Under the pieces are notes generated by a model, which did not search any database, was not told the DNA's origin, and saw nothing but the letters and a program-made list of their open reading frames with translations. Of a DNA stretch of 64,000 nt, positions 44,608 to 53,161 are shown in pieces. Position numbers and translations under genes: made by a program. The DNA is from an uncultured Bacteroidales bacterium (GTDB lineage: Bacteria; Bacteroidota; Bacteroidia; Bacteroidales; Muribaculaceae), in the NCBI GenBank assembly GCA_902787185.1, contig CADAFP010000003.1:44055-108054 (forward strand). Reading direction: 5' to 3'. The first letter of the stretch is position 1, and each line of letters starts with the position of its first letter.

Positions 44608-46725
44608 ATGAAGAAATTAACATTAGTTTTCTCATTGTTGATTGCTCTCATTGGCTTTAACGCCAATGCGGCAATGTACATTGTGGGTAACAACCCATTC
44701 GGTAATTGGCACACCTATGCTGGTGTGGAGATGACCGATAATGGGAACGGTGTTTACACCTATGTTACCGACCAGATTGGCGGCACCGTTTGGTTCGTAT
44801 TTGCCGATGCTCTGACCTCTGGACCCAACGATGACTGGAACACGTTCAACGGCAATTACCGTTATGGTCCCCTCACTTCGGGTCAACAAGTGAGCCCTGG
44901 CGTTGAGTACACCACTCAGAAATCGACCAACGGTAATGTATCCTACAGTTTTGCTGGCACCCTTGGTGAACCCTACCAGTTTACCTTCGACACCAACACC
45001 ATGACGTTCAAGGTGGAGGGTTATGTGGCTCCCGTTATCTTGACCGAGTACAGCGTTGCTGGCACCCCGGCTTCGATCTTCGGCGCGGAGTGGAGCGACA
45101 CCAACACCGAGACCGACATGACGCTGGTTAACGGTCTGTACACCTGGGTTAAGAATGGTGTAGAGTTGACCAACGGCACCACGATTGCCTTCAAGATTGT
45201 GGGTAACCACGACTGGGGCTATGCTTGGCCTGAGGATAATTACATCTATGACGTCACCGAGAGCGGCACCTACAACTTGACCTTCACCTTCAACGCTGAC
45301 ACCCATGAGGTTGGCTTCAATGCCGAGAAGATTCAGGATGGTCCCGAAGTTGATCCCATCACTGGCGATCTCTTTATCCTGGGTCAGGTGAACGGTAACA
45401 ACTGGAACCCCTCGACCGGTATCGAGATGGCAACTGTCGATGAGGATGTTTACACCCTGACCGACGCTACCTTCAGCGACAGCGGTGACGGCTATGCTTG
45501 GTTCAGCTTCACCTCCAAGTTGGGTGAGAATGCCGACGACTGGGGCTTCGCACCCTATCGTCGTGGCGCTATGGAAGACGGTACCCTCGTAGAGGATGGC
45601 GTGAACGCCGTGCTCAATGAGTGGGGCACCGACTATGCTTTCAAGGTTCTCCCCGGCACCTATGATGTTGAGGTTGGCCTGAGCAGCGACTATGTAAAGC
45701 TGACCTTGAAGGAGACTCCCGAACCCGTAGTTGACGACATCTACGTATTTGGTGACCTGAACAACTATGCTTGGGATCCCACCCAGGGCTTGCAGATGAC
45801 CTACAACGAGGGCATCTACACCGCCGAGGTAAACGCTACCATGCGTGAGGGTGTTGATAAGGCCTACATCGGCTTCACCAAGAAGCTTGCTGATCCCGAG
45901 AGCGAGACTCCTTGGGATGACATCGCTGCTTTCCGCTTTGGTCCCGTGAGCGAAGGCGCCTTCGAGATGACCGAGGAACTCCTTGGCGTTGAGTGCGACC
46001 TTGCTACCGACGGCAGCTACGAGTCCATCGCTCTGCCCGAGGGTACCTGGACTGTTACCGTTGACATGGTTAACCACAAGTTCACTGTTAACGGCACTTG
46101 GCCCACCGACACCGTTACTCCCGAGCCCTACACTGGTGATGTTTACATCCTGGGTGAGGTTAACGACAACGGTGGTTGGTTCCCCAACATCGGTGCCAAG
46201 ATGACCCGTGACGAGGAGAACAACGTTTACACCCTGCGCATCACCACTGCTGGTGAGAACGTTAACGAGGGTGAGGAGATTGGCTACAGCTACTTCAGCT
46301 TCACCAAGCAGCTCGCTGAGAACGACTGGGAGAACGGCGGTTGGGATGAGATCACCGGTTACCGCTTCGGTGCCGTTACCGATGGCAACCCGTTCGACGT
46401 TACCGAGGAGATGCTCGGCACCGAGCTGAGCCTCGTGATGGCTGCCGAGCCTATGGCATTCAAGATTCCCGCCGGCACTTGGGATCTGACCCTGAGTGTT
46501 GACAACATGAAGCTCGTCATCAACAAGGTTAACTTCATGCGTGGTGATGTTGACATGGACGGTGTTGTCGGTATCTCTGACGTTACCCGTCTGGTTGACT
46601 ACATCCTGAGCAAGGATGCAACCGATATGAGCCTTGAGGCTGCTGACGCCGACATGGATGGTGAAATCGGTATCGCCGATGTAACCAAGCTGGTTGACTT
46701 CATCTTGAGCAAGTCTTGGGACTAA
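44608..46725 (+). CDS. Secreted protein with repeated carbohydrate-binding-like modules and dockerin-like C terminus
   Basis: The ATG at 44608 gives 705 residues with a signal peptide (MKKLTLVFSLLIALIGFNAN). About five beta-sandwich modules follow. The first opens MYIVGNNPFGNW; later ones carry LFILGQVNGNNWNP, IYVFGDLNNYAWDP and VYILGEVNDNGGWF, a pattern like the starch-binding modules of SusE/SusF. Aromatic residues in each could stack on sugars. It ends with a dockerin-like pair of the GISDVTRLVDYIL subtype, as in the C10 peptidase. It is probably a surface glycan-binding protein. It has its own promoter with two palindromes, and a strong terminator. Confidence 0.78.
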   Translation: MKKLTLVFSLLIALIGFNANAAMYIVGNNPFGNWHTYAGVEMTDNGNGVYTYVTDQIGGTVWFVFADALTSGPNDDWNTFNGNYRYGPLTSGQQVSPGVEYTTQKSTNGNVSYSFAGTLGEPYQFTFDTNTMTFKVEGYVAPVILTEYSVAGTPASIFGAEWSDTNTETDMTLVNGLYTWVKNGVELTNGTTIAFKIVGNHDWGYAWPEDNYIYDVTESGTYNLTFTFNADTHEVGFNAEKIQDGPEVDPITGDLFILGQVNGNNWNPSTGIEMATVDEDVYTLTDATFSDSGDGYAWFSFTSKLGENADDWGFAPYRRGAMEDGTLVEDGVNAVLNEWGTDYAFKVLPGTYDVEVGLSSDYVKLTLKETPEPVVDDIYVFGDLNNYAWDPTQGLQMTYNEGIYTAEVNATMREGVDKAYIGFTKKLADPESETPWDDIAAFRFGPVSEGAFEMTEELLGVECDLATDGSYESIALPEGTWTVTVDMVNHKFTVNGTWPTDTVTPEPYTGDVYILGEVNDNGGWFPNIGAKMTRDEENNVYTLRITTAGENVNEGEEIGYSYFSFTKQLAENDWENGGWDEITGYRFGAVTDGNPFDVTEEMLGTELSLVMAAEPMAFKIPAGTWDLTLSVDNMKLVINKVNFMRGDVDMDGVVGISDVTRLVDYILSKDATDMSLEAADADMDGEIGIADVTKLVDFILSKSWD

Positions 46726-46751
46726 TTCCCAATTCTTGACTGACCTTTAAT

Positions 46752-46783
46752 AAAAGGCAGGGCTCTACGGAACCCTGCCTTTT
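46752..46783 (+). terminator. Terminator of the glycan-binding protein gene
   Basis: A perfect 11-bp stem (AAAAGGCAGGG / CCCTGCCTTTT) with a 10-base loop ends in a T-run. Confidence 0.88.
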
Positions 46784-46836
46784 TTAATGATGCGACTATC
46801 ACAATGCGGGAGGTAAAAAAGGTCACACCATTATAT

Positions 46837-46876
46837 GACAAAGGCAGCCTGCCGTGCTGGGCAAGCTGCCATTGTC
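46837..46876 (-). terminator. Terminator of the zinc-ribbon gene
   Basis: A 17-bp stem with two mismatches (GACAAAGGCAGCCTGCC / GGCAAGCTGCCATTGTC) lies 28 bases past the stop codon, without a strong T-run. Confidence 0.6.
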
Positions 46877-46903
46877 ATTCCTTGAAATACCGTAAGGCTT
46901 GAA

Positions 46904-47674
46904 TTACTTGTTCTTTGCCTCCTCGGGGGCGATGCCCACCAGTTCGGGATCGATGAGGATGCGGCCGCAGTATTCACACACGATGACCTTCTTGTGCATC
47001 TTGATTTCCATCTGGCGCTGAGCGGGGATGCGGTTGAAGCATCCACCACAGGCGTTGCGCTGTACCACTACAATGCCCAGGCCGTTGCGGGTGTTCTTGC
47101 GGATGCGCTTGAAAGCGGTCAACAGGCGTTCCTCAATCTTGTTCTCCTGCTTCTTGGCTTTCTCGCGAAGGGTTTCCTCCTTCTGCTTGTTCTCGGAGAC
47201 AATCTCGTTGAGCTCGCTCTTTTTCTCCTCCAGAGCGTGCTCACGGTCGGTGAACATCTCTTTGGCCTTCTCAATCTCGGCACGCAGGGCCTCGATGCGA
47301 CGGCTGGCCTCGTTCATCTTCTTCTCTGCGAGTTCGATGTTCAAGGTCTGGTATTCAATTTCCTTGGTCAGGTAATCATACTCACGGTTGTTGCGCACGT
47401 TATCCTGGTCGGCGGTGTATTTGTCAATCAGTTCCTCGGCCTTAGCCTTGATGTCCCTGTTGCTTGCCAGTTCACCCTGCTGGATTGTCACCTCATCTTC
47501 AAACTTGGACACCCTGGTGTGGAGGCCGGCAATCTCGTCTTCCAGGTCTTGCACTTCTTGAGGCAATTCACCCCTCAACGTCTTGATGGCATCAATCTCT
47601 GAGAGTTTCTGCTGCAAGTCGTAGAGCGCTTTGAGTTTTTCTTCAACGGTGAGTTCTTTCTTCTGTGTTGCCAT
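46904..47674 (-). CDS. Coiled-coil C4 zinc-ribbon protein
   Basis: This 256-residue protein has a long coiled coil (about 10-190, with heptads of charged and Leu residues), followed by a zinc ribbon with ligands C209, C212, C233 and C236 (CGGCF and CEYCG). This matches the C4-type zinc-ribbon family (DUF164-like), a conserved bacterial family of uncertain function often linked with Nif3-like proteins. The gene lies 11 bases after the nif3-like gene and shares its transcript, though an internal promoter box at 47733 may add its own. Confidence 0.85.
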   Translation of the reverse strand: MATQKKELTVEEKLKALYDLQQKLSEIDAIKTLRGELPQEVQDLEDEIAGLHTRVSKFEDEVTIQQGELASNRDIKAKAEELIDKYTADQDNVRNNREYDYLTKEIEYQTLNIELAEKKMNEASRRIEALRAEIEKAKEMFTDREHALEEKKSELNEIVSENKQKEETLREKAKKQENKIEERLLTAFKRIRKNTRNGLGIVVVQRNACGGCFNRIPAQRQMEIKMHKKVIVCEYCGRILIDPELVGIAPEEAKNK

Positions 47675-47685
47675 AACCTTGTGAT

Positions 47686-48486
47686 TTATAAATAATTTAC
47701 TTGATTAATCTCATTTTTCGCAAAAGCGACTGCAAAGGTAGGACTTTTTTTCTGAATAATCTCTAAAAAAATCTCTTTTGTGAAATGTTCGCTCTCGTAA
47801 TGCCCTATGTCGGCGACCACAATGCGCTGGTTATTGTCCAGAAAATCGTGGTAACGCATGTCGGCGGTGACATAGAGCTGGGCACCCATCGCGACAGCCT
47901 TGTCGAGCAAGAATCCGCCGGCGCCGCCACACAGTGCCACGCGGGAGACCATGCAATCACCGTCGCCGCTGTAGCGCATGGCACCCACCTCAAAGGCAGC
48001 TTTGACGCGCTGGAGCACCTCGCGGGCTGGCATCGGCTCGATGCCACCGATGACACCGCATCCCGCCACCTCGCAGTGCGGTTCGCCGTAGGGTGCCACC
48101 TGGTTGTCGTCCAGGAACTGCACGTTGGTCATCCCAATCTTATCAGCCATGCGGAAGGAGACACCCTGCCAGGCGCTATCCATATTGGTGTGCGCGCTGT
48201 AGATGGTGATGTCGTGCTTGATGGCCATGGCCACAGTGCGCTCCACTGGCGTGCGGCCCATGATCTTCTTGAGACCACGAAAGATGAGAGGATGATGCGA
48301 GATGACCAGGTTGTAACCGCGCTCAATGGCCTCGGCGACAACGGCCTCGGTGGCGTCGGTGCACAACAGCACGCCGGTGATGGGAGCCTCGGGGTCACCC
48401 ACCTGGATGCCCGCATTGTCCCACTCCTCCTGAAGGCGCAGCGGGGCATATTGCTCAATGGCGTCGCAGATTTCTTTTATCTTCAT
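47686..48486 (-). CDS. Nif3-like dinuclear metal centre protein
   Basis: This 266-residue protein belongs to the Nif3/YbgI family. Metal ligands are visible in 'VISHHPLIF' (H64, H65), 'IYSAHTNMDS' (H99, D103) and the late 'ADIGHYESEH'. Members form toroidal hexamers with a GTP cyclohydrolase-like metal site; the biochemical role is not settled. This is the short form without the central PII-like insertion. It is the first gene of a pair with the zinc-ribbon protein, downstream of aspS and array C. Confidence 0.9.
   Translation of the reverse strand: MKIKEICDAIEQYAPLRLQEEWDNAGIQVGDPEAPITGVLLCTDATEAVVAEAIERGYNLVISHHPLIFRGLKKIMGRTPVERTVAMAIKHDITIYSAHTNMDSAWQGVSFRMADKIGMTNVQFLDDNQVAPYGEPHCEVAGCGVIGGIEPMPAREVLQRVKAAFEVGAMRYSGDGDCMVSRVALCGGAGGFLLDKAVAMGAQLYVTADMRYHDFLDNNQRIVVADIGHYESEHFTKEIFLEIIQKKSPTFAVAFAKNEINQVNYL
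47733..47740 (-). promoter_or_regulatory. -7 box TACCTTTG inside the 3' end of the nif3-like gene
   Basis: The box lies within the last codons of the Nif3-like gene, 58 bases before the zinc-ribbon ATG, and would be an internal promoter. Confidence 0.5.
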
Positions 48487-48488
48487 TG

Positions 48489-48574
48489 TTAGCTACTAGT
48501 TTCCAGTCCCTAGTTTCCAGTTCTTTGACAGCGGATGCCAACTAGGGACTAGAAACTAAGGACTAGGGACTACT
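48489..48574. repeat. 7-bp word inverted array C with GTTGGCATCCGC core
   Basis: The left arm words are CTAGTTT and CCAGTCC; the right arm words ACTAGGG, ACTAGAA, ACTAAGG. They flank a core at 48520-48542 that on the minus strand reads GTTGGCATCCGCTGTC and ends GAAC. Its first 12 bases are identical to the core of array A. Confidence 0.88.
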
Positions 48575-48577
48575 ATA

Positions 48578-50359
48578 TTAAATCTTACCTTCGGCCTGCA
48601 AGCGCTGGCGGTCCACGTCGATGTAGAGCTCGTCGAGCTGGCTCTGGTCAACGGGGCTGGGAGCGTCAAGCATCACGTCACGGCCACTGTTGTTCTTGGG
48701 GAAGGCGATGCAGTCACGGATGCTGTCCAATCCAGCCATAATCGAGACAAAGCGGTCGAAACCGAATGCCAGGCCAGCGTGGGGAGGTGCACCGTACTTG
48801 AAGGCGTTGATCAGGAAGCCGAACTGTGCCATGGCACGCTCGGGGGTGAAGCCCAAGATGTCAAACATCTTGGCCTGCAGCTTGCCGTCGTGAATACGCA
48901 GGCTACCGCCACCCACCTCGATACCGTTGCACACAAAGTCGTAGGCCTTGGCGCGAACCCTCTCGGGATGCTCGTCGAGCAGGGGGATATCGTCGGGATT
49001 GGGCATGGTGAACGGGTGGTGCGTCGCCATCAGGCGCTGCTCCTCATCGCTCCACTCAAACAGGGGGAAGTCGATAATCCACAGGCACTCAAACTTGTTC
49101 TTATCCCTCAAGCCCAGGCGCTCGCCCATCTCCAGGCGCAGGGTGCACAGCTGCACGCGCGTCTTGTTGGCGTTGTCACCGCTCATGATGAGCACGAGGT
49201 CGCCGTCGTTGGCGCCCATCTTCTCCTTGAGTCGCTGCCAAACCTCGGGCTCGTAGAACTTGTCGATGCTGCTCTTGACGGTGCCGTCGGCATTGAACTT
49301 GACATATACCAAGCCCTTAGCACCCACCTGCGGACGCTTGACGAAGTCCACCAGGCCGTCGAGCTGCTTGCGCGTGTAGTCGGCACAGCCGGGAGCACAG
49401 ATGGCACCGATGTAGTTAGCCTCGTTGAACACGGGGAAGGTGCCGGTGCCCTTGAGCACGTCCTCGACCTCGACAAAGGTCATGCCGAAGCGGCGGTCGG
49501 GCTTGTCGCTACCGTACAGGCGCATCGCGTCGTGCCAGGTCATCTGCTCGAGCTTCTCGGGCAGGTCAACGTTGCGCACCTTCTTGAACAGGTGACGTGC
49601 CAGGCCCTCAAAGACGTCGATAACGTCCTCCTGGTCCACAAAGCTCATCTCGCAGTCAATCTGGGTAAACTCGGGCTGACGGTCAGCGCGCAGGTCCTCG
49701 TCACGGAAGCACTTGGCAATCTGGAAGTAGCGGTCAAAGCCAGCCACCATCAGCAGCTGCTTGAGCGTCTGCGGGCTCTGAGGCAGCGCGTAGAACTGGC
49801 CCGGGTTCATGCGCGAGGGCACGATGAAGTCGCGTGCGCCCTCGGGCGTCGAACCAATGAGGATGGGCGTCTCCACCTCCAGGAAACCCTTGTCATCAAG
49901 GTAGTTGCGGATAAGGATGGCCATATCGTGGCGCAACTCGAGGTTGCGGCGCACGGCATTGCGGCGCAGGTCCAGATAACGGTATTTCATCCTCAAGTCG
50001 TCACCACCGTCGGTATTGTCCTCGATGGTGAACGGCGGGGTGATGCTCTCGCTCAGGATATTCAGTTTGTTGGCGATGATTTCGATGTCACCAGTGGGGA
50101 TGTTGGCATTCTTGCTCGAGCGCTCAGCCACAGTGCCCTCGATTTGGATGACATATTCACGGCCCAGGTGGTTAGCCTGCTCGCACAGGTCTGCGTCCAC
50201 CTCGTTGTTAAACACGATTTGAGTGATGCCATAGCGGTCACGCAGGTCAACAAAGGTCATGCCACCCATCTTGCGGGTGCGCTGTACCCAGCCTGCCAGT
50301 GTGACGACTTCGCCCACATTGGCAAGACGAAGTTCGCCGTTAGTTTTGGTTCTATACAT
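48578..50359 (-). CDS. aspS: Aspartate-tRNA ligase
   Basis: This 593-residue class II synthetase has the normal bacterial length with an OB-fold anticodon domain at the N terminus ('[20 protein letters not shown]'), motif 2 ('[20 protein letters not shown]') and motif 3 ('[14 protein letters not shown]'). The GAD domain typical of the bacterial type lies in between. It is transcribed with the Nif3-like and zinc-ribbon genes. A promoter box at 50414 gives a leader of about 50 nt. Confidence 0.98.
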   Translation of the reverse strand: MYRTKTNGELRLANVGEVVTLAGWVQRTRKMGGMTFVDLRDRYGITQIVFNNEVDADLCEQANHLGREYVIQIEGTVAERSSKNANIPTGDIEIIANKLNILSESITPPFTIEDNTDGGDDLRMKYRYLDLRRNAVRRNLELRHDMAILIRNYLDDKGFLEVETPILIGSTPEGARDFIVPSRMNPGQFYALPQSPQTLKQLLMVAGFDRYFQIAKCFRDEDLRADRQPEFTQIDCEMSFVDQEDVIDVFEGLARHLFKKVRNVDLPEKLEQMTWHDAMRLYGSDKPDRRFGMTFVEVEDVLKGTGTFPVFNEANYIGAICAPGCADYTRKQLDGLVDFVKRPQVGAKGLVYVKFNADGTVKSSIDKFYEPEVWQRLKEKMGANDGDLVLIMSGDNANKTRVQLCTLRLEMGERLGLRDKNKFECLWIIDFPLFEWSDEEQRLMATHHPFTMPNPDDIPLLDEHPERVRAKAYDFVCNGIEVGGGSLRIHDGKLQAKMFDILGFTPERAMAQFGFLINAFKYGAPPHAGLAFGFDRFVSIMAGLDSIRDCIAFPKNNSGRDVMLDAPSPVDQSQLDELYIDVDRQRLQAEGKI

Positions 50360-50413
50360 TGGTAAATCTTGTATTGATATGGTTGTTGGGTTGTTATTGT
50401 CGTTTTAAACATA

Positions 50414-50421
50414 CAAAGTTA
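50414..50421 (-). promoter_or_regulatory. -7 box TAACTTTG, aspS promoter
   Basis: The box faces aspS, 54 bases before its ATG. Confidence 0.65.
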
Positions 50422-50504
50422 CTACATTCTTGGCACAAATGAGCACCACGAAACAAAAAAATATTCATTAATCCAATTTTTTCATGACCACTCCTGTCGT
50501 ATCT

Positions 50505-50835
50505 GAACACGAATGGCCAGGAATTCCCACGAATATCCATTAATAAAAAATTAATTGATGACCATTCATGGACATTAATGGACATTCATGTTTCAAAAAA
50601 ATACTCTATGGATATTTAAGAACACGAATGGCCATGAATTCCCACAAATATCCATTAATAAAAAATTAATTTATGACCATTCATGGACATTGATGAACAT
50701 TCATGTTTCAAAAAAATGCTCTATGGCTATTCCTGAACACGAATGGCCATGAATCCCCACGAATATCCATTAAAAAAAAATTAATTTATGACCATTCATG
50801 GACATTGATGAACATTCATGTTTCAAAAAAAATCC
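50505..50835. repeat. Three tandem copies of a 115-bp hairpin unit
   Basis: Units start at 50505, 50620 and 50735, each with GAACACGAATGGCCA on the left and words such as CATGGACATT, GATGAACATT on the right. Within a unit the period is about 10 bp and the two halves are imperfect complements, so each unit is a hairpin. A partial copy may precede it at 50460. No gene is present. Confidence 0.88.
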
Positions 50836-50953
50836 ATTTTTGTTTGGCACTCCGCTCAACTTGCACCCGTTGCCTTTCGGCGAAGGTAGGCAGCGTTTCG
50901 GGATTGCAAACAAAAAAAATCCATTTTTGTTTGGCACTCCGCTCAACTTGCAC
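50824..50953 (+). repeat. Duplicated promoter cassette before tRNA-Pro
   Basis: AAATCCATTTTTGTTTGGCA and the following CTCCGCTCAACTTGCAC occur twice, 87 bp apart (TTTGGCAC at 50843 and 50930). The first copy ends in a broken -7 box; the second continues into TACCTTTG and serves the tRNA. The linking sequence (CGGCGAAGGTAGGCAGCGT) is related to the cassette at 57526-57675. Confidence 0.82.
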
Positions 50954-50961
50954 TACCTTTG
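50954..50961 (+). promoter_or_regulatory. -7 box TACCTTTG, tRNA-Pro promoter
   Basis: TACCTTTG is preceded by TTTG 20 bases upstream. The tRNA starts 20 bases downstream. Confidence 0.8.
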
Positions 50962-50981
50962 CACCGCTTTTAGCGAGAGTG

Positions 50982-51056
50982 CGGGGTGTAGCGCAGTCCG
51001 GTTAGCGCGCCTGCTTTGGGAGCAGGAGGTCCCTGGTTCGAATCCAGGTACCCCGA
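50982..51056 (+). tRNA. tRNA-Pro (anticodon UGG)
   Basis: The acceptor arm CGGGGTG pairs with TACCCCG, discriminator base A. The D arm is GCGC...GCGC, the anticodon arm CCTGC-TTTGGGA-GCAGG with anticodon TGG at 51017-51019, and the T arm carries GTTCGAATC. A CCA end is not encoded. UGG reads all proline codons with modification. Confidence 0.96.
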
Positions 51057-51153
51057 CTTTACCTAAAACACACACTCACATCAAATGATTACGGGAGCAA
51101 CCGCCATTGTCATCAGGCTTGTTCCCGTTGTTTTTTATTTAATTATTTCTTTA

Positions 51154-51410
51154 GATTTCTCGTGCGATAGCACGATCATTATTGAGGGCACAGACTACAA
51201 TCAGACGACATTTATTATCGCCCTGCGGGCGAGAAATCAAAAATGGCTTAAAAAATTTTTCTTTGATTTCTCGTGCGACAGCACGATCATTGTTGAGGGC
51301 ACAGACTACAATCAGACGACATTTATTATCGCCCTGCGGGCGAGAAATCAAAAAACGACTTAAGAAAATTTTTCTTTGATTTCTCGTGCGACAGCACGAT
51401 CATTATTGAG
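51154..51410. repeat. Tandem palindromic repeats (85-bp units, GATTTCTCG ends)
   Basis: Units at 51154-51238 and 51265-51349 start GATTTCTCG and end with the complement CGAGAAATC. A third, truncated unit (51378-51410) abuts the rnhB stop. Each unit has a hairpin with TCGTGC / GCACGA at its left end and CGCCC / GGGCG at its right end. A related single hairpin lies at 53483. The 51057-51413 interval contains nothing else. Confidence 0.85.
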
Positions 51411-51413
51411 GTC

Positions 51414-52022
51414 TTAAAAGTCCATGCCGTCGAACAACGTGGGTTGCGGCAGCAGCTGGAAGGTGTGACGGTGATGGGGCGTGGCGCCATACTGGGCGAT
51501 GGCGGCACGATGGTCGGGCGTAGGATATCCCTTGTTGCGCGCCCAGCCATACTGTGGGAACTCCTTGTCGAGCTGGCGCATGAACTCGTCACGGTGCGTC
51601 TTGGCCAGGATAGATGCGGCGGCAATGCTGAGCATCTTGCCGTCACCCTTGACGATTGTGGTGTGGGGAATGTCCTGATAAGGGAAAAAGCGGTTGCCGT
51701 CAACGAGGATGCCCTCGGGACGCACCTGCAGCTGGTCCAGGGCGCGGTGCATGGCCGTGATTGAGGCCCGCAGGATGTTGATGCGGTCAATCTCTTGGGG
51801 CGAGACCATCGCCACCGCCCAAGCCACCGCCTCACGCTCGATGATGGGACGCAGCTGCTCACGCTGACGCTCGGAGAGCTGCTTACTGTCATTAATCAAG
51901 TCGTTGTGAAAATCCGGGGGCAGAATCACCGCCGCAGCCGTCACCGGCCCGGCAAGGCATCCGCGGCCCGCCTCGTCACAGCCCGCCTCAACGCGTCCCG
52001 CTATGAGAAACGGCTGGAGCAT
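51414..52022 (-). CDS. rnhB: Ribonuclease HII
   Basis: The ATG at 52022 gives 202 residues. The enzyme cuts RNA of RNA-DNA hybrids and removes misincorporated ribonucleotides. '[14 protein letters not shown]' provides D16 and E17; '[12 protein letters not shown]' is the family's second block, and 'DGNRFFPY' and 'AKTHRDEFM' complete the site. It starts two bases after the stop of the polyprenyl synthase, so the two are co-transcribed and probably translationally coupled. Confidence 0.96.
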   Translation of the reverse strand: MLQPFLIAGRVEAGCDEAGRGCLAGPVTAAAVILPPDFHNDLINDSKQLSERQREQLRPIIEREAVAWAVAMVSPQEIDRINILRASITAMHRALDQLQVRPEGILVDGNRFFPYQDIPHTTIVKGDGKMLSIAAASILAKTHRDEFMRQLDKEFPQYGWARNKGYPTPDHRAAIAQYGATPHHRHTFQLLPQPTLFDGMDF

Positions 52023-52024
52023 GG

Positions 52025-53002
52025 TCACAGTTTACGTTCGATGACGTAGTCAAAGATTTCGCGCAGCTGGTCAACCGTCTCGTGGGGGGAATAGGGCGAG
52101 AGCACAGCATTGGCCTCGTCACGCAAGCGGTTCATCGTCTCATAGGCATAGTCGATGCCGCCGGCACGCTTGGCAAAGTCTATCAAGCGGTCGATGTCCT
52201 CACTGCTGGGGCAGTCCTTGTTCACGAGGCGCAGCATCTCGTCGCGCTCGGGAAGGTCGTCACGGCGCAGGGCGTAGATGAGCGGCAAGGTGACCTTGCC
52301 CTCACGCAGGTCGTTGCCCGTGGGCTTGCCGATGATGGGATCGTTGTAGTAGTCGAACGTGTCGTCCTTGATCTGGAAGCAGATGCCGAGCAGACGGGCA
52401 AAGCGGCGCAACTCGTCGATAGCGGTCTGCGGCGCATTGTTGGCATAACCGCCCACCTCGGCACAGCACTCAAACAGCGATGCCGTCTTGGCGCGGATGA
52501 TACTCATGTAGGTCTCCTCGTCAATGTTGTGGTTGCGCGCGATGTCCACCTGGTCAATCTCGCCGAGCGACAGGTCACGGCCCATATCAGCGAGCGCGCT
52601 CAGGATGCGACCGTCGCCAGTCGCCACGCCGCAACGCAGGGCGCCGGTGACGAAGAAGTCGCCCACGAGCACCGCCACATGGTTGCTCCACACATTGTTG
52701 ATGGTGGGCAGGCCACGACGCTCGGTCGCCTCGTCGATGACGTCATCATGGATCAGCGAGGCATTGTGCAGCATCTCGAGGGCAGCAGCACCCTGCAATG
52801 CCTTCTCGTTAATGCCACCAAAAAACTTGGCACTCAACAACGTGACGATAGGTCGCAACATCTTACCCTTGTTCTTGAGATAAGTGGTCACGATACTGTT
52901 GGTGAGTTCACTGCCACTGGTCAGAGTGGTCACAATGATGTCATTGAGGGCGTCCAGCTCAGGCCTCAGTTGCTCCTGGATATGTTTCAACGATATTGCC
53001 AT
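52025..53002 (-). CDS. Long-chain polyprenyl diphosphate synthase (IspB-like)
   Basis: The ATG at 53002 gives 325 residues. This E-type prenyltransferase elongates farnesyl diphosphate with isopentenyl units. The first aspartate-rich motif ([12 protein letters not shown]) starts at 86, the second (DDTFDYY) at 213. The residues before the first motif are small, which allows long chains, so an octaprenyl or solanesyl product (for quinones) fits best. The promoter box at 53009 is so close to the ATG that the transcript would be almost leaderless. Confidence 0.92.
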   Translation of the reverse strand: MAISLKHIQEQLRPELDALNDIIVTTLTSGSELTNSIVTTYLKNKGKMLRPIVTLLSAKFFGGINEKALQGAAALEMLHNASLIHDDVIDEATERRGLPTINNVWSNHVAVLVGDFFVTGALRCGVATGDGRILSALADMGRDLSLGEIDQVDIARNHNIDEETYMSIIRAKTASLFECCAEVGGYANNAPQTAIDELRRFARLLGICFQIKDDTFDYYNDPIIGKPTGNDLREGKVTLPLIYALRRDDLPERDEMLRLVNKDCPSSEDIDRLIDFAKRAGGIDYAYETMNRLRDEANAVLSPYSPHETVDQLREIFDYVIERKL

Positions 53003-53008
53003 AGCCTG

Positions 53009-53016
53009 CAAAGGTA
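53009..53016 (-). promoter_or_regulatory. -7 box TACCTTTG, promoter of the polyprenyl synthase-rnhB operon
   Basis: TACCTTTG ends seven bases before the ATG at 53002, so transcription should start at or within a few bases of the start codon. Confidence 0.65.
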
Positions 53017-53161
53017 GCAATAATTCCTGGGAGCGCCACCATTTTTAAGAGTAATTTTAAAAAAATCCCTCTTTTGCAACAATAGAAATTTCCCATCAAC
53101 TGATTATTATTAAAAACAACTGATTATTCTGACCTTCCTGACAGCATCCTTATACCTTTGG

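Noticed and set aside
48779-50365. A 528-codon open frame on the plus strand opposite aspS
   Set aside because: Same reasoning: aspS is unmistakable on the other strand and the opposite frame has no recognisable protein features.
50505-50835. Possible CRISPR or origin iterons in the 115-bp tandem repeats
   Set aside because: The repeats are contiguous without spacers, and no replication initiator gene or AT-rich melting region with DnaA-box clusters was seen.
51085-51363. A 92-codon open frame across the palindromic repeats
   Set aside because: Its sequence simply repeats with the DNA units, and no start signal or homology is apparent.
51154-51410. Possible CRISPR array because of direct repeats with short spacers
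   Set aside because: Units are 85 bp, the intervening sequence is not unique spacers, only two and a half copies occur and no cas gene is present.
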